Assembly: GCA_024236295.1 (NCBI GenBank)
Contig: JACKKT010000002.1
Span: 124,001 to 188,000, forward strand
Origin: Kordiimonadaceae bacterium
GTDB taxonomy: Bacteria > Pseudomonadota > Alphaproteobacteria > Sphingomonadales > Emcibacteraceae
Length of the DNA: 64,000 nucleotides
Direction: 5' to 3'
Shown here: positions 55,118-64,000 of the stretch, piece by piece
Numbering within the stretch: position 1 is the stretch's first letter
How the letters are laid out: the number at the start of each line of letters is the position of its first letter
The notes under the pieces: model-generated
What the model was told of the DNA's origin: nothing
Databases searched by the model: none
What the model saw: the letters and a program-made list of their open reading frames with translations, nothing else
Position numbers and translations under genes: made by a program

Positions 55118-55638
55118 TCGGCCTCAGAAATTTTGTCAGCATTACTTTGCTTGCTTTCGGTTCCTTATCCATGTCAGCCCAGGCACAAATTTCATCCTTA
55201 AAAAATCACGAGGTTGAAAACCCTGTTGATATCAGCGCCGACAGGCTTGAAGTCAAACAAAAGGAAAATATAGCCCTTTTTACCGGTAACGTTGTGGTCA
55301 CTCAGGATGATATGTCACTGGTATCCGACCGTATCACCGTATTTTATCAGGGTGAGCGTGATGAAAATAATTCATCGTCTATTTCAAGACTTGACGCATC
55401 CGGTAATGTGACACTGACATCACCTACTGAAACCATAAAAAGCACATGGGGTGTTTATGATTTCACAGAAAAAATTATCACACTTGGCGGAAACGTAGAA
55501 TTTAATAATTCGGACGGACAAATCAAAAGTCCCCGCCTGCAAGTCAATCTAACCACTGGGCAAATAACAATGGATGGCGGACGTGTAGAAGGTAGCCCTG
55601 ACCGCGTGACCGGACAATTTACGCCGCCAAAAAACTAA
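55114..55638 (+). CDS. lptA: LPS transport periplasmic protein LptA
   Basis: 174 residues, starting at a TTG (55114) preceded by AAGGA and overlapping the lptC stop. A signal peptide ends near SAQAQ, followed by OstA-type beta-jellyroll repeats (ISADRLEVKQKENIALFTGN, VVVTQDDMSLVSDRITV). It forms the periplasmic bridge for lipopolysaccharide. Confidence 0.9.
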   Translation: MIGLRNFVSITLLAFGSLSMSAQAQISSLKNHEVENPVDISADRLEVKQKENIALFTGNVVVTQDDMSLVSDRITVFYQGERDENNSSSISRLDASGNVTLTSPTETIKSTWGVYDFTEKIITLGGNVEFNNSDGQIKSPRLQVNLTTGQITMDGGRVEGSPDRVTGQFTPPKN

Positions 55639-55718
55639 GAAGTAAGCGATTGATAGTAATAGAAATAACGAGAAAAATAATTACTTATTGTTAATCACTT
55701 ATAGAGTAAAATAAGAAA

Positions 55719-56492
55719 ATGGAAAAAATAATACAGCTTTCACCATCGGATCATCATCCAACCTCATTAGATGAAGGACTCGTTGTTGATGCAGTTGAGA
55801 AAAAATACCGAAAAAAAACTGTCCTTCGCGGTATATCCATGCAGATTAAAAAGGGGGAAGTGATTGGTCTTCTGGGCCCTAACGGCGCTGGTAAAACAAC
55901 AAGCTTTTACACAATGGTAGGGTTGGTTAAACCGGACAGCGGTAGAATTCTGCTAGACGGTCATGATATAACACATATGCCTATGTACAGGCGTGCTCGT
56001 CTTGGCATAGGTTACCTGCCACAGGAATCATCAATCTTTCGCGGTATGACTGTAGAAGAGAATATTTGGTCCGTCCTGGAAATTTGTGAACATAATCCGA
56101 CAAAACGTGCAGAAGCTCTTGAAAACTTGTTAGATGAATTTGCTATTCAGCATATCAGACAGTCTCCTGCGCTTGCACTTTCCGGCGGAGAGCGCAGAAG
56201 AGCCGAAATCGCACGTGCTCTGGCATCCGGCCCTTCATATATGCTGCTTGATGAACCATTCGCCGGTATTGACCCGATCGCTATTGCCGATATTAGAAAT
56301 CTTGTCTCTCATCTGAAAGACAGGGATATCGGCGTATTGATCACAGATCATAACGTTAGAGAAACTCTCGATATTATTGACCGTGCCTATATCATTCATG
56401 ACGGGCAGGTTCTTATGTCCGGAACACCGGAGGAAATTGTAGAAAACGAAGATGTGAAACGCGTATATCTTGGTGAAAATTTCAGTTTGTGA
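55719..56492 (+). CDS. lptB: LPS export ABC transporter ATPase LptB
   Basis: 257 residues. Walker A G53-PNGAGKT, Q-loop YLPQESSIFRGMTVEENI, signature ALSGGERRR, Walker B MLLDEPFAGIDP and switch His in ITDHNVRETL are intact. It powers LPS extraction with LptF/LptG, which are not in this window. It is followed by rpoN after 14 bp. Confidence 0.96.
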   Translation: MEKIIQLSPSDHHPTSLDEGLVVDAVEKKYRKKTVLRGISMQIKKGEVIGLLGPNGAGKTTSFYTMVGLVKPDSGRILLDGHDITHMPMYRRARLGIGYLPQESSIFRGMTVEENIWSVLEICEHNPTKRAEALENLLDEFAIQHIRQSPALALSGGERRRAEIARALASGPSYMLLDEPFAGIDPIAIADIRNLVSHLKDRDIGVLITDHNVRETLDIIDRAYIIHDGQVLMSGTPEEIVENEDVKRVYLGENFSL

Positions 56493-56506
56493 TGGGAAAA
56501 GTATAA

Positions 56507-58066
56507 ATGGCATTAACGCCTCGCCTTGACATAAAACAATCTCAATCTCTGGTGCTGACACCGCAGCTGCAGCAGGCAATCAAAATGCTGCAACTTTCAA
56601 GCACAGAATTGCTTGAATTTGTCGCAGAGGAAGTTGCACAAAACCCGCTTTTGGAATATGGCGAAAATTCTGACGGTGATGAAGATCGCAGATCGGCAAA
56701 TAATGGCGATAGTGAACGCAATGAAGAAAAAAACAATCCTGAAAGAGACACATCGCAAAAGTCATCGGACGATTATTTGAATGAAACGATCCAGGTGAAT
56801 ACACAGGACGATTCACCACTGGACACCGATTATAGCGAGCTTTATGACGACAACAGTTTTTCTGATAATATTGGTACAATGCCTAATGAAAATCTGGGAC
56901 TGAACGGCAGCAACATGATCACAGGCGGCGTCGGAAGTTTTGATTTCACCGAAAGTTCTGCTGAACAAAAACAATCCACCATTCTTTCACTAAAAGCCCA
57001 TCTTGAAGACCAGCTCACTCTTTTACAGGCACAGCCCTATGAAAAAATCATCATCCAGTATCTTATCGGGCTGATGGATGAAGCCGGTTATATTAATGAA
57101 GAGACAGCATTGATTGCCGATCGCTGTGGCTGCAGCGTTGAGGACGTTAATCGCATTTTTGAAATTGCCCAGACCATGGAGCCGCTTGGTGTCTTTGCCC
57201 GAAGTCTTGGTGAATGCCTGAAAATTCAGCAAATACAGGCAGATCGCTATGATCCTGCCATGGCCACCTTTCTTGATAATCTTGAAATGCTGGGAGACAG
57301 GAAATTTAATGAACTGAGAAAACTTTGCAAGGTAAGTAAAGAAGATTTCCTTGATATGGTAGAGGAAATCAAAGCGTTAAATCCAAAACCCGGCCTCGAA
57401 TATGGTGAAGAAATTGTCTTTACGGTAGTCCCTGATGTTTATGTAAAAAAGACACCAAAAGGGACATGGGCAGTCGAGTTAAATAATGACAGCTTGCCGA
57501 AAGTTTTAATGAATAATCGTTACCTCAATGAAATTGGGGAAAAGGCAACCAGCAAAAAAGACAAAGAATATATTGATGAGTGCGTAACAAAAGCCAATTG
57601 GCTAGTCAGGGCACTGGATCAAAGAGCTCGGACAATACTAAAAGTGTCCAGTGAGCTGGTTAAGTTACAAAAAAAATTCCTGGATGACGGCATTCAATAT
57701 CTTGCACCAATTAATCTGAAAACGATTGCCGATGCAATTGAAATGCATGAAAGCACAGTGAGTCGGGTTACGGCCAACAAGTATATTTCGACACCAAGAG
57801 GAATTTTTGAAATGAAATTCTTCTTTACCAATGCGATAGGATCGCTGGACAGTGACAATCAATATTCATCCAAATCAATTAAATATAAAATCAAACAACT
57901 TATCGATGACGAAGACCCTAAAAAAATATTATCGGATGATAAAATCGTAGAAATCATAAGGGCCGAAGGCATTGATATTGCAAGGAGAACCGTGGCAAAA
58001 TACAGAGAATCCCTAGAAATCCCGTCTTCAATTATTAGAAGAAGAATGAAAAATCCGGTCCTTTAA
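56507..58066 (+). CDS. rpoN: RNA polymerase sigma-54 factor
   Basis: 519 residues. A Gln-rich activator-binding N-terminus (LVLTPQLQQAIKMLQLSSTE), an acidic linker (about 50-140), the core-binding domain, the DNA-binding HTH (TIADAIEMHESTVSRVTANK) and the RpoN box ARRTVAKYR at 492-500. The usual lptB-rpoN-hpf-ptsN order is kept. Confidence 0.97.
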   Translation: MALTPRLDIKQSQSLVLTPQLQQAIKMLQLSSTELLEFVAEEVAQNPLLEYGENSDGDEDRRSANNGDSERNEEKNNPERDTSQKSSDDYLNETIQVNTQDDSPLDTDYSELYDDNSFSDNIGTMPNENLGLNGSNMITGGVGSFDFTESSAEQKQSTILSLKAHLEDQLTLLQAQPYEKIIIQYLIGLMDEAGYINEETALIADRCGCSVEDVNRIFEIAQTMEPLGVFARSLGECLKIQQIQADRYDPAMATFLDNLEMLGDRKFNELRKLCKVSKEDFLDMVEEIKALNPKPGLEYGEEIVFTVVPDVYVKKTPKGTWAVELNNDSLPKVLMNNRYLNEIGEKATSKKDKEYIDECVTKANWLVRALDQRARTILKVSSELVKLQKKFLDDGIQYLAPINLKTIADAIEMHESTVSRVTANKYISTPRGIFEMKFFFTNAIGSLDSDNQYSSKSIKYKIKQLIDDEDPKKILSDDKIVEIIRAEGIDIARRTVAKYRESLEIPSSIIRRRMKNPVL

Positions 58067-58178
58067 ATTTAAGTATTGAGAAAGAATTTACAGATAGCGT
58101 TTTTTCTCCGATGGACTGGAACTAACAATAATCATAGTTAAATATGATATATTAAAAATGCGGGCATTTCGTGAAAGC

Positions 58179-58207
58179 TTGACAGACAGGTCACATATCA
58201 CTAAGTT
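58179..58207 (+). promoter_or_regulatory. Candidate sigma-70-type promoter for hpf
   Basis: TTGACA at 58179-58184, 17 bp, then TAAGTT at 58202-58207, 74 bp before hpf in the 214-bp gap after rpoN. The -35 is perfect and the -10 is weak. No convincing sigma-54 site was seen there. Confidence 0.35.
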
Positions 58208-58280
58208 CCGCGACCTTAATAACGGTGCTGTCATCGGCACATTCAATATTTAAGCTATCTGAGATAGGATAAGAATTAAA

Positions 58281-58862
58281 ATGAGAATTACGGTTACTGG
58301 AAAACAACTTGATGTTGGCGCTTCATTGCAGGAACATGTTCAATCACGACTTGAAGGCAGTGTAAAAAAATATTTCAGTCATTCAATTGAGGGAGACGTG
58401 ACCCTTTCTAAAAATGCTCATTTATTCCGTGCGGATTGCAAAATCCATATAGGGCACGGCATTTATCTGCAATCAAGTGCCGAAGAAACGGAAATATATG
58501 CCGCTTTTGACACTGCTGCTGACAAATTGGAAACACGATTACGCCGATATAAAAGACGTATTACAAATCACCATAAAGAACGCAGTAAAGCCAAGGAAGA
58601 TATGAATGCTGTTTATAAAGCAAGCTATAATGTGTTTGATGTCTCTGATAAGAAAGAATTAGAAGAAGAAGACAGCATGCCCGTTATTGTGGCGGAAATG
58701 GATATGGAAATCCCAGAAGTCACAGTAAGTGATGCCGTAATGAGACTTGACCTTGGTGACCTTCAGACTTTAATGTTCCGCAACAGTGGTCATGGTGGCA
58801 TCAATGTCGTCTATAGAAGACCGGACGGCAATATTGGATGGATTGATCCTAAAATATCTTAA
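58281..58862 (+). CDS. hpf: Ribosome hibernation promoting factor, long form
   Basis: 193 residues. An N-terminal HPF/YfiA domain (MRITVTGKQLDVGASLQEHV) is joined to a C-terminal dimerisation domain (VSDAVMRLDLGDLQTLMFRN, GGINVVYRRPDGNIGWIDP). Long HPF pairs 70S ribosomes into inactive 100S dimers. It precedes ptsN by 27 bp. Confidence 0.95.
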   Translation: MRITVTGKQLDVGASLQEHVQSRLEGSVKKYFSHSIEGDVTLSKNAHLFRADCKIHIGHGIYLQSSAEETEIYAAFDTAADKLETRLRRYKRRITNHHKERSKAKEDMNAVYKASYNVFDVSDKKELEEEDSMPVIVAEMDMEIPEVTVSDAVMRLDLGDLQTLMFRNSGHGGINVVYRRPDGNIGWIDPKIS

Positions 58863-58889
58863 TAAAAAATAATAAGAGACCTAATCTTA

Positions 58890-59357
58890 ATGGACATTTC
58901 AAATTTGATTAATTTGGACCGGATATTTCCTAATCTGAAAGCATCCAGCAAAAAACAGCTTCTGCAGGAACTTGGGAATATTGCCAAAGATAAAATCGGC
59001 AAGCCAGTTTATGAGATTGCCAACATTCTGATGGAACGTGAACGATTAGGCTCTACCGGCGTCGGTCACGGTGTTGCCATACCTCATGGCCGCTTTGCTG
59101 ATCTTGATCAAATTATAGGAATTTTTGCCAAATTGGAAAAACCGGTAAATTTTGATGCATTAGATGATCAGCCGGTTGATCTTGTCTTTCTCCTGCTTGT
59201 TCCTGAACAGGCAGGAGCAGATCACCTGAAAGCGCTTGCCAAAGTCTCACGCATCCTTCGGGACCAGTCTGTATGTGAGAAAATACGCGGCACTGATAGT
59301 GGCGATGCAATATATGCTATACTTACATCGGCAGCCAGCACGAACAAAGCCGCATAA
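58890..59357 (+). CDS. ptsN: PTS IIA-like nitrogen regulatory protein PtsN (EIIA-Ntr)
   Basis: 155 residues. The phosphorylated His66 is in GVGHGVAIPHGRF. It is a regulatory phosphocarrier of the nitrogen-type PTS and lacks any sugar permease partner here. Last gene of the rpoN cluster. Confidence 0.95.
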   Translation: MDISNLINLDRIFPNLKASSKKQLLQELGNIAKDKIGKPVYEIANILMERERLGSTGVGHGVAIPHGRFADLDQIIGIFAKLEKPVNFDALDDQPVDLVFLLLVPEQAGADHLKALAKVSRILRDQSVCEKIRGTDSGDAIYAILTSAASTNKAA

Positions 59358-59390
59358 AAAAACACTCCGTAAATTCCGTTACGGAGTGTT
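59354..59390. terminator. Hairpin terminator between ptsN and the TPR/SPOR gene
   Basis: A perfect 12-bp stem AACACTCCGTAA (59361-59372) with TTACGGAGTGTT (59379-59390). On the minus strand a T-run follows (A-run 59356-59362), so it best serves the minus-strand gene ending at 59413. The plus-strand tail is poor in T. Confidence 0.8.
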
Positions 59391-59412
59391 CTTCAAATCA
59401 ATCAGATGATTA

Positions 59413-60876
59413 TTAGAGGGTGTCCCCATCATCCTGCTGAGATGGAAGTTCTTCCCTGTATTTAAACTGTTCCGCCAGCTTTTTATCTTTTTCTGACTCT
59501 GGAAGATCGCCTTCAGCTACTTCAGGCGGACGAACCCAGCAATCTGTACCCAGTTCCTGTATTTTCTTACAGGCATCACGGGCTTCCTCATAACTGGTAA
59601 GTGGTCCGGCATTCAAACGATAGAAATATCCTGTTGGTGGCGTATCACGATTACCAAAATCAATCTCTGACCGGCGTGGTTCAAGTCCACCAATGATATC
59701 AAAATATTTTGCCTTCAATTTTTCCCAACCCGGACGCAATTCTTCTTTAGTTCTGTATGCGGCAATCTGCAATGCCCAGCCCTCAGGGCCTAGAAGGGCA
59801 GGAACACCATCATCATCTGCTGCCTGCTCAACGGCTGCTGGTTCCGGCTCCGGTTCAACAATAGCAACGGGTTCCGGTGGCACCTCAGTCAGTCTGGCAA
59901 CAGTAATGGCTTTTGTCAGCTGATTATCATCATCATTATAAACTTCGTTTGCCATTTTGGTCTGATCGGTCATATCACTCGGAGACTGATTTAGTACTGA
60001 ATCAAACCGGTCATCTGTAGGAAGATTACTAAGTATACGATAATAATGAAGGTTCTCAGCGGCAATATCAGGTCCACTATCAATGGAAAGAAGCCGAGAA
60101 GACATGACTTCATTTCCGGAAAGTGCATAGGCCATTGCCAAATTCTGACGATTGGTAGCACCAGCATCCTTATGTTGTGCCGCCTGTTTCAGAATATTTA
60201 TTGCTTCATCGTAACGTGACTGCAAAGCGAGCGAGAGGCCGTAATTATTCAAAAGTTTAAGATTATCTGGATCAACCGCAAGCCCGTCTTTATAGACTTC
60301 AAGTGATGCTGCGCGGTAACCTTGCATATCCAGGGCAAGGGCCAGAGAACTCATAACATCAACGTCCCGTGGGCTGACACGTGCTGCCTGCTGTAAAAAT
60401 GGTAAGGCGCGTGTCGGGCGATTAAGTGATAGATAACTGGATCCCAAACCCTTGAGAGCTCTGATACTTTGACCATTTTTTCCAAGAGCTTTCTGGAATG
60501 CTTCGTTAGCTTCATTATATTGGCCGATCGCTGCAAGACTTTCGCCTAATCCGATCAATGGCTCTATGCTTGAGCTTTCATAGCTATGAGCTCGGCGATA
60601 AAGCGGAATAGCCGCATTATAATCGCCTTGTTCGGCCATTTCATTTGCAAGAGAAAGAAAGCTGTTATCTACCACACCAACTTCGACTGCTTCCATACGG
60701 GTTTCACTGTCACTTTGTTTATAAACAGCGGTGGCCTGATTATTTATATTTCCGTTGGAACACGCTGTTACTAATAAAGTAAATGCAACGGCAATTACGG
60801 AATCATATTTGATTCTCTGCTTCACACTTACCGTCAATTTTCTGTCTTCGTTGAGTTGTGTCATTTTCAATTCCAT
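59413..60876 (-). CDS. TPR-repeat lipoprotein with C-terminal SPOR domain
   Basis: 487 residues. A lipobox ends at Cys39 (LLVTAC), giving a membrane-anchored periplasmic protein. Several TPR units span about 70-270 (NAAIPLYRRAHSYESSSIEP, ASLEVYKDGLAVDPDN). A Pro/Glu-rich linker precedes a SPOR domain (WALQIAAYRTKEELRPGWEK, YFYRLNAGPLTSYEEARDAC) that should bind denuded septal peptidoglycan. A second start at 60864 is possible. It follows parA-like and RHH-like genes on the same strand, hinting at a cell-envelope or division role. Confidence 0.82.
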   Translation of the reverse strand: MELKMTQLNEDRKLTVSVKQRIKYDSVIAVAFTLLVTACSNGNINNQATAVYKQSDSETRMEAVEVGVVDNSFLSLANEMAEQGDYNAAIPLYRRAHSYESSSIEPLIGLGESLAAIGQYNEANEAFQKALGKNGQSIRALKGLGSSYLSLNRPTRALPFLQQAARVSPRDVDVMSSLALALDMQGYRAASLEVYKDGLAVDPDNLKLLNNYGLSLALQSRYDEAINILKQAAQHKDAGATNRQNLAMAYALSGNEVMSSRLLSIDSGPDIAAENLHYYRILSNLPTDDRFDSVLNQSPSDMTDQTKMANEVYNDDDNQLTKAITVARLTEVPPEPVAIVEPEPEPAAVEQAADDDGVPALLGPEGWALQIAAYRTKEELRPGWEKLKAKYFDIIGGLEPRRSEIDFGNRDTPPTGYFYRLNAGPLTSYEEARDACKKIQELGTDCWVRPPEVAEGDLPESEKDKKLAEQFKYREELPSQQDDGDTL

Positions 60877-60901
60877 TCGACCTTATCTGTCCTTTTTTTA
60901 T

Positions 60902-61429
60902 TTAATTCGTAAGACAACTACACTCGCCCAAATCACATACTTTTTTGTCTTCATTAAGATACATTTCTAGTGCCGCAGAAATAATTTCCTGACAGCTTTT
61001 TCTTGAATGCGCCGCATAAATTCTAAGTTTAAGATGATCTTCCTGTTCCATACGGAGCGTCATAGCTATCCTTTTAGCGCTTACTTCCTTACGACTTTCT
61101 GGAACTTTGTCATTTTTCTTTTTAACGGTTTGCTGACCGGTATTAGATTTTGCAATCACTTTGGTCACTTTTGGCTCTTCTTCATCAAAATTAATATTAT
61201 TATATTGTCTTTTTTTGACGTTATTAATTTCCTTTACTGCATCAATTAATCTGCTGTTATCTGTATCTTCAGCTTTAAAATCTTCTGCAGGATGAGATAA
61301 TGGACGGTGATGCAAAACTGGGTTTAAAGCCTGCATCGTCAATCGATGATCCGTATGTGCTGGTATAGCCGACCCTTTTCTCGCCAGTAATAATCCTGAA
61401 AGTCTTGCTTCTTTTTTTACTGTACTCAT
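60902..61429 (-). CDS. Putative ribbon-helix-helix protein partnered with ParA-like ATPase
   Basis: 175 residues. A long basic, disordered N-terminus is followed by a C-terminal RHH-like segment (KRIAMTLRMEQEDHLKLRIY, AAHSRKSCQEIISAALEMYL) and a tail with three cysteines (VCDLGECSC). The gene lies 14 bp after parA. Small RHH proteins often act as the DNA-binding partner of ParA ATPases; that role is inferred. Confidence 0.6.
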   Translation of the reverse strand: MSTVKKEARLSGLLLARKGSAIPAHTDHRLTMQALNPVLHHRPLSHPAEDFKAEDTDNSRLIDAVKEINNVKKRQYNNINFDEEEPKVTKVIAKSNTGQQTVKKKNDKVPESRKEVSAKRIAMTLRMEQEDHLKLRIYAAHSRKSCQEIISAALEMYLNEDKKVCDLGECSCLTN

Positions 61430-61443
61430 AACTCTACCCTCTT

Positions 61444-62157
61444 TTAACCTTCAGCCTGACGGCGACCAAAACCTGAATTCTGAACTGGTGTACGTCTTAA
61501 CTGCTGTGCCTGATGCTGGAACACTATTCTTCTGAAATTCTTTTCAAGTCGATCGCTCACATAATCCCAAAGCTCTGCAATTTCCTTGGATGATCTTGAG
61601 TCCGGATTAATTTCCATAACCGTTCTGCCATCAATCATACTTGATGCAAAATCCGTTCTCTGGTGAATTGTTGCAGGTGAAACAGTTCCATGCTGTGAAA
61701 GGGCAATAGCTGCGTCGCTGGTAATTCTTGCTCTCGGGGTTGCAGCATTAATTACAAACATGAATGGCTTATCGCTTCTATCAGCAAGTTCAACTGTCGC
61801 CCCTGCTGCACGCAGGTCATGCGGACTAGGTCGGGTAGGAATAATAATAAGATCGGAAACCGCAATTACGCTTTGGATGGCCAGTGTAATGGCCGGTGGC
61901 GTATCAATGATGGCCAGTTTAAAGCCCTGCTCACGAAGCTGATCCAGATCTGAAAGAAGCCTAGAAACATTTGTCTGGGCAAAGGCCGGTGTTGGCGCTT
62001 CACGCTCATTCCACCATGCTGTCAAACTGCCTTGCGGATCAGTATCAACCAAAACAACTGGTCCAGCGCCAGAAAGTTCTGCCTGCACGGCCAAATGTCC
62101 GCTTAAGGTCGTTTTTCCTGACCCGCCTTTTTGAGATGTTATTGCTAATACACGCAT
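61444..62157 (-). CDS. ParA-family ATPase
   Basis: 237 residues. A deviant Walker A KGGSGKTT with the signature lysine K10 and K15 (ITSQKGGSGKTTLSGHLAVQ), VLVDTDPQGSLTAWW, IIDTPPAIT and IIPTRPSPHDLRAAG. It is not the chromosomal parA next to parB, which is absent here, but an orphan-type ParA with an RHH neighbour and a TPR/SPOR lipoprotein gene. A role in positioning protein complexes or pole/septum functions is possible. Confidence 0.85.
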   Translation of the reverse strand: MRVLAITSQKGGSGKTTLSGHLAVQAELSGAGPVVLVDTDPQGSLTAWWNEREAPTPAFAQTNVSRLLSDLDQLREQGFKLAIIDTPPAITLAIQSVIAVSDLIIIPTRPSPHDLRAAGATVELADRSDKPFMFVINAATPRARITSDAAIALSQHGTVSPATIHQRTDFASSMIDGRTVMEINPDSRSSKEIAELWDYVSDRLEKNFRRIVFQHQAQQLRRTPVQNSGFGRRQAEG

Positions 62158-62282
62158 TTATCTTACCCCGATTCAAATTAACTAAAATGTGGTAAATTGC
62201 GAGAATATATAGACTCGCCCAAACCACCCAACCATTGCATAATGCCTGATATATCTTAATAAATCGTAAAATAGTTATGGAT

Positions 62283-62335
62283 GGTTAGTGTACTAACCTA
62301 TTGAAATCAAACATTTAATTGTTAAACATTTAATT
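62283..62335. promoter_or_regulatory. Palindrome and direct repeats upstream of the ParA-like gene
   Basis: GGTTAGT-GT-ACTAACC is a perfect 7-bp inverted repeat at 62283-62298. Two copies of AAACATTTAATT follow at 62309-62320 and 62324-62335. They lie in the 213-bp gap between the ParA-like and pabB-pabC genes, 126 bp or more before the ParA start. They may bind the RHH protein (operator or partition-like site); this is untested. Confidence 0.4.
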
Positions 62336-62370
62336 AAATTCGAGATAATTTTATGAATTTTTGCCATTAT

Positions 62371-64000
62371 TCAGATTAATTGAACGGCAATCATGCCACG
62401 GACAGAATTGCATAGATAAATCCGATCTGCTTCAGTTAAGTCACTGGAAAATATAATTTTTTCCTGATATTTTTTCGGGTCCGACCTTAAGAGTGATTGT
62501 CTTAAAATACCGCCTAACAAACCGCATTTAACCGGTGGTGTAAAAAATATACCGTCTTTTTCAATAAATATATTGGTATAGCTGCCTTCTGTTACTTCAC
62601 CACGCTCATTGGTAAATATAACATCAAAACAACCGTTTTCCTTATGGTGCTTATTATATTCCGATACAATTTGCCGCCGTTGGGTCGTTTTATGAAACCT
62701 AATAGGGTCCTGGCTATCAATAACCAGGTCTGATAATTTAGCTGTTGCCAACACATTATCTGCCATCATTTTTATCTTTTCAGATGTGATTGAAATAGTT
62801 CCGGATTTTGCAAGTAGCAGGCGGACTTTATATTTTTGATCTGATGGTCCGGAAAAATAATCACAGTGTTCATTAATCGCAGCTTCGGCTTCATCAGGAT
62901 CAAAAGAAAAAGAAAAATAACTGGCCGAGCTATGAAGCCTTTGAAGATGTTCTGATAAAAATCCAAATCCATCTTTAGCCGACCAGGACATTGTTTCAAT
63001 CAGCGCAAAGGACGGATAATCATGAGTAAGAAACTGTGCTTTGAGCAAACATTCATCATATTCCGATTGCGCCACTGAATCGGCAACGATTGCACCGCCG
63101 ATTCCAAGTTCTCCTCTGCCATTATTATCCAGCGTAACTGTTCTGATCGGCACGCTGAAACACATATCATTATCCGGCGTAAAATAACCGATGGCGCCTG
63201 TGTAAATTCCCCTTTCTGCTTTTTCCAGTTCACTAATGATTTCCTGCGCCCTTATTTTTGGTGCGCCGGTCACAGATCCGCATGGAAAAATTGACGTCAA
63301 GACGTCAAGAGCCGAAATCTGCTGATCAACCGTCGCTTCGACCGTTGATGTCATGGTAAAAAGGGTTCTGTATTTCTCGACCTCAAAAAGCTTAGTAACC
63401 TCAACTGAACCCTTATCAGCAAATTTCGAAAGATCATTTCGCAGCAGATCAACGATCATTAAATTTTCCGCCCGTTCTTTTTCACTGTTTATTAGAGCTT
63501 CTGAGAATTCTGCATCCTCAACAAGCGTACGACCACGCTTATGGGTACCCTTCATCGGTTTCGCGGTCAGTTTACCCCCATTCTTTCTGATAAACAGTTC
63601 AGGGCTTAAGGAAAGAACATTTAAAGTATCGCTTTCAATATAGGCCGCATACTCAACTGCCTGTGCGTCCCGTAATGTTGCATAAAGCGCTCTCGCATCC
63701 CCCTTAAAATCAAATTCGGCCTTCTGCGTAAAATTGACCTGATAAATGTCCCCGGCATTTAAATATTTCTGGATCTGATCAAATGATTTCTGATAATTTT
63801 CACGGCTCCGACTTAAATGCAGATTGGCAATTTCATAACCGTTTTCGTCTTTATATGTTTGCCAGTAATAGTCAGCATCCCGGTCATCCAGTTTTTTCCG
63901 GCTCTTATATACACCCATATAGATTAGGGGTGTTTTAAGATTTTCCAGTAACCTTGATCTTAGTTTTTTTTCAAAATAAAGACCCGCTTCATAGCTGATC
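62371..64000 (-). CDS. Fused aminodeoxychorismate synthase component I / 4-amino-4-deoxychorismate lyase (partial)
   Basis: The frame is open to the right edge: before the first Met near 63918 it reads ISYEAGLYFEKKLRSRLL, which is PabB-like sequence, so the true start lies outside. The chorismate-binding domain has GDIYQVNFTQKAEF, AKPMKGTHKRGRT and CGSVTGAPKIRAQEII. From about 300 residues before the end an aminotransferase class IV domain (PabC type) follows, with FLSEHLQRLHSSASYF and GEVTEGSYTNIF. Together they make 4-aminobenzoate for folate. The fusion is common in proteobacteria. Confidence 0.9.
   Translation of the reverse strand, partial: ISYEAGLYFEKKLRSRLLENLKTPLIYMGVYKSRKKLDDRDADYYWQTYKDENGYEIANLHLSRSRENYQKSFDQIQKYLNAGDIYQVNFTQKAEFDFKGDARALYATLRDAQAVEYAAYIESDTLNVLSLSPELFIRKNGGKLTAKPMKGTHKRGRTLVEDAEFSEALINSEKERAENLMIVDLLRNDLSKFADKGSVEVTKLFEVEKYRTLFTMTSTVEATVDQQISALDVLTSIFPCGSVTGAPKIRAQEIISELEKAERGIYTGAIGYFTPDNDMCFSVPIRTVTLDNNGRGELGIGGAIVADSVAQSEYDECLLKAQFLTHDYPSFALIETMSWSAKDGFGFLSEHLQRLHSSASYFSFSFDPDEAEAAINEHCDYFSGPSDQKYKVRLLLAKSGTISITSEKIKMMADNVLATAKLSDLVIDSQDPIRFHKTTQRRQIVSEYNKHHKENGCFDVIFTNERGEVTEGSYTNIFIEKDGIFFTPPVKCGLLGGILRQSLLRSDPKKYQEKIIFSSDLTEADRIYLCNSVRGMIAVQLI

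Noticed and set aside
58067..58280. Sigma-54 promoter before hpf
   Set aside because: GGCAC occurs near 58236 but no TTGC-type -12 element follows at the right spacing.

Overview
The window reads as the chromosome of an AT-rich (visibly low-GC) alphaproteobacterium. This rests on gene orders typical of that class: rnd-like / lptC-lptA-lptB / rpoN / hpf / ptsN, rph facing hrcA-grpE followed by dnaK-dnaJ, rdgB-hemW, and an LpoA-like lipoprotein facing rsmI-yraN-sirB1-gshB. A sigma-32 promoter of the alphaproteobacterial type (CTTG-N17-CCTATAT) lies before dnaK. I cannot name the genus; a marine Emcibacter/Kordiimonas-like lineage would fit, as inference only. No rRNA, tRNA, CRISPR array, insertion sequence or prophage was recognised.

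Layout. 1-13 kb: a type I secretion locus. A 2255-residue repeat-rich RTX protein faces its own two-ABC-subunit plus HlyD transporter, and the left edge carries the start of a second protein with a related N-terminus and a related upstream element. The RTX gene holds an apparently exact, in-frame 1851-bp tandem duplication. 13-31.9 kb: mostly housekeeping genes (gshB, sirB1-like, yraN, rsmI, LpoA-like, hemW, rdgB, rph, hrcA, grpE, dnaK, dnaJ), then a MarR regulator, a PLP decarboxylase behind a perfect FNR-type box, a DsbD/ScsB-like protein, galE and an NDUFA9-like reductase. Between grpE and dnaK a minus-strand small gene has an ideal Shine-Dalgarno and terminator but needs a +1 shift at TTT-TAA to be read through.

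31.9-36.2 kb: a BlaI/BlaR1-like repressor-protease pair next to an M61-like metallopeptidase; the BlaR1-like protein ends in eight 17-residue helical repeats. 36.2-53.5 kb: a carbohydrate island. It has two GMC dehydrogenase/TIM-barrel gene pairs (both TIM-barrel proteins with Tat signals), one Tat-exported gluconate-2-dehydrogenase-subunit-3-like partner, a cytosolic-type TIM-barrel protein, a Gfo/Idh/MocA oxidoreductase, a LacI regulator, a DUF1080 (3-keto-disaccharide hydrolase type) protein, the zwf-pgl-glk-eda genes (no edd here), a sodium/sugar symporter and a PQQ-type sugar dehydrogenase. Near-identical LacI-type palindromes lie in front of the Gfo/Idh operon and of zwf, so one regulator probably ties periplasmic sugar oxidation to Entner-Doudoroff catabolism.

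53.6-64 kb: RNase D-like, LPS export genes, rpoN, hpf, ptsN, then minus-strand ParA-like, ribbon-helix-helix-like and TPR/SPOR lipoprotein genes, and a pabB-pabC fusion cut by the right edge. Convergent neighbours are packed unusually tightly: three pairs share a TTAA in which both stop codons overlap, and hemW overlaps its neighbour by 131 bp.
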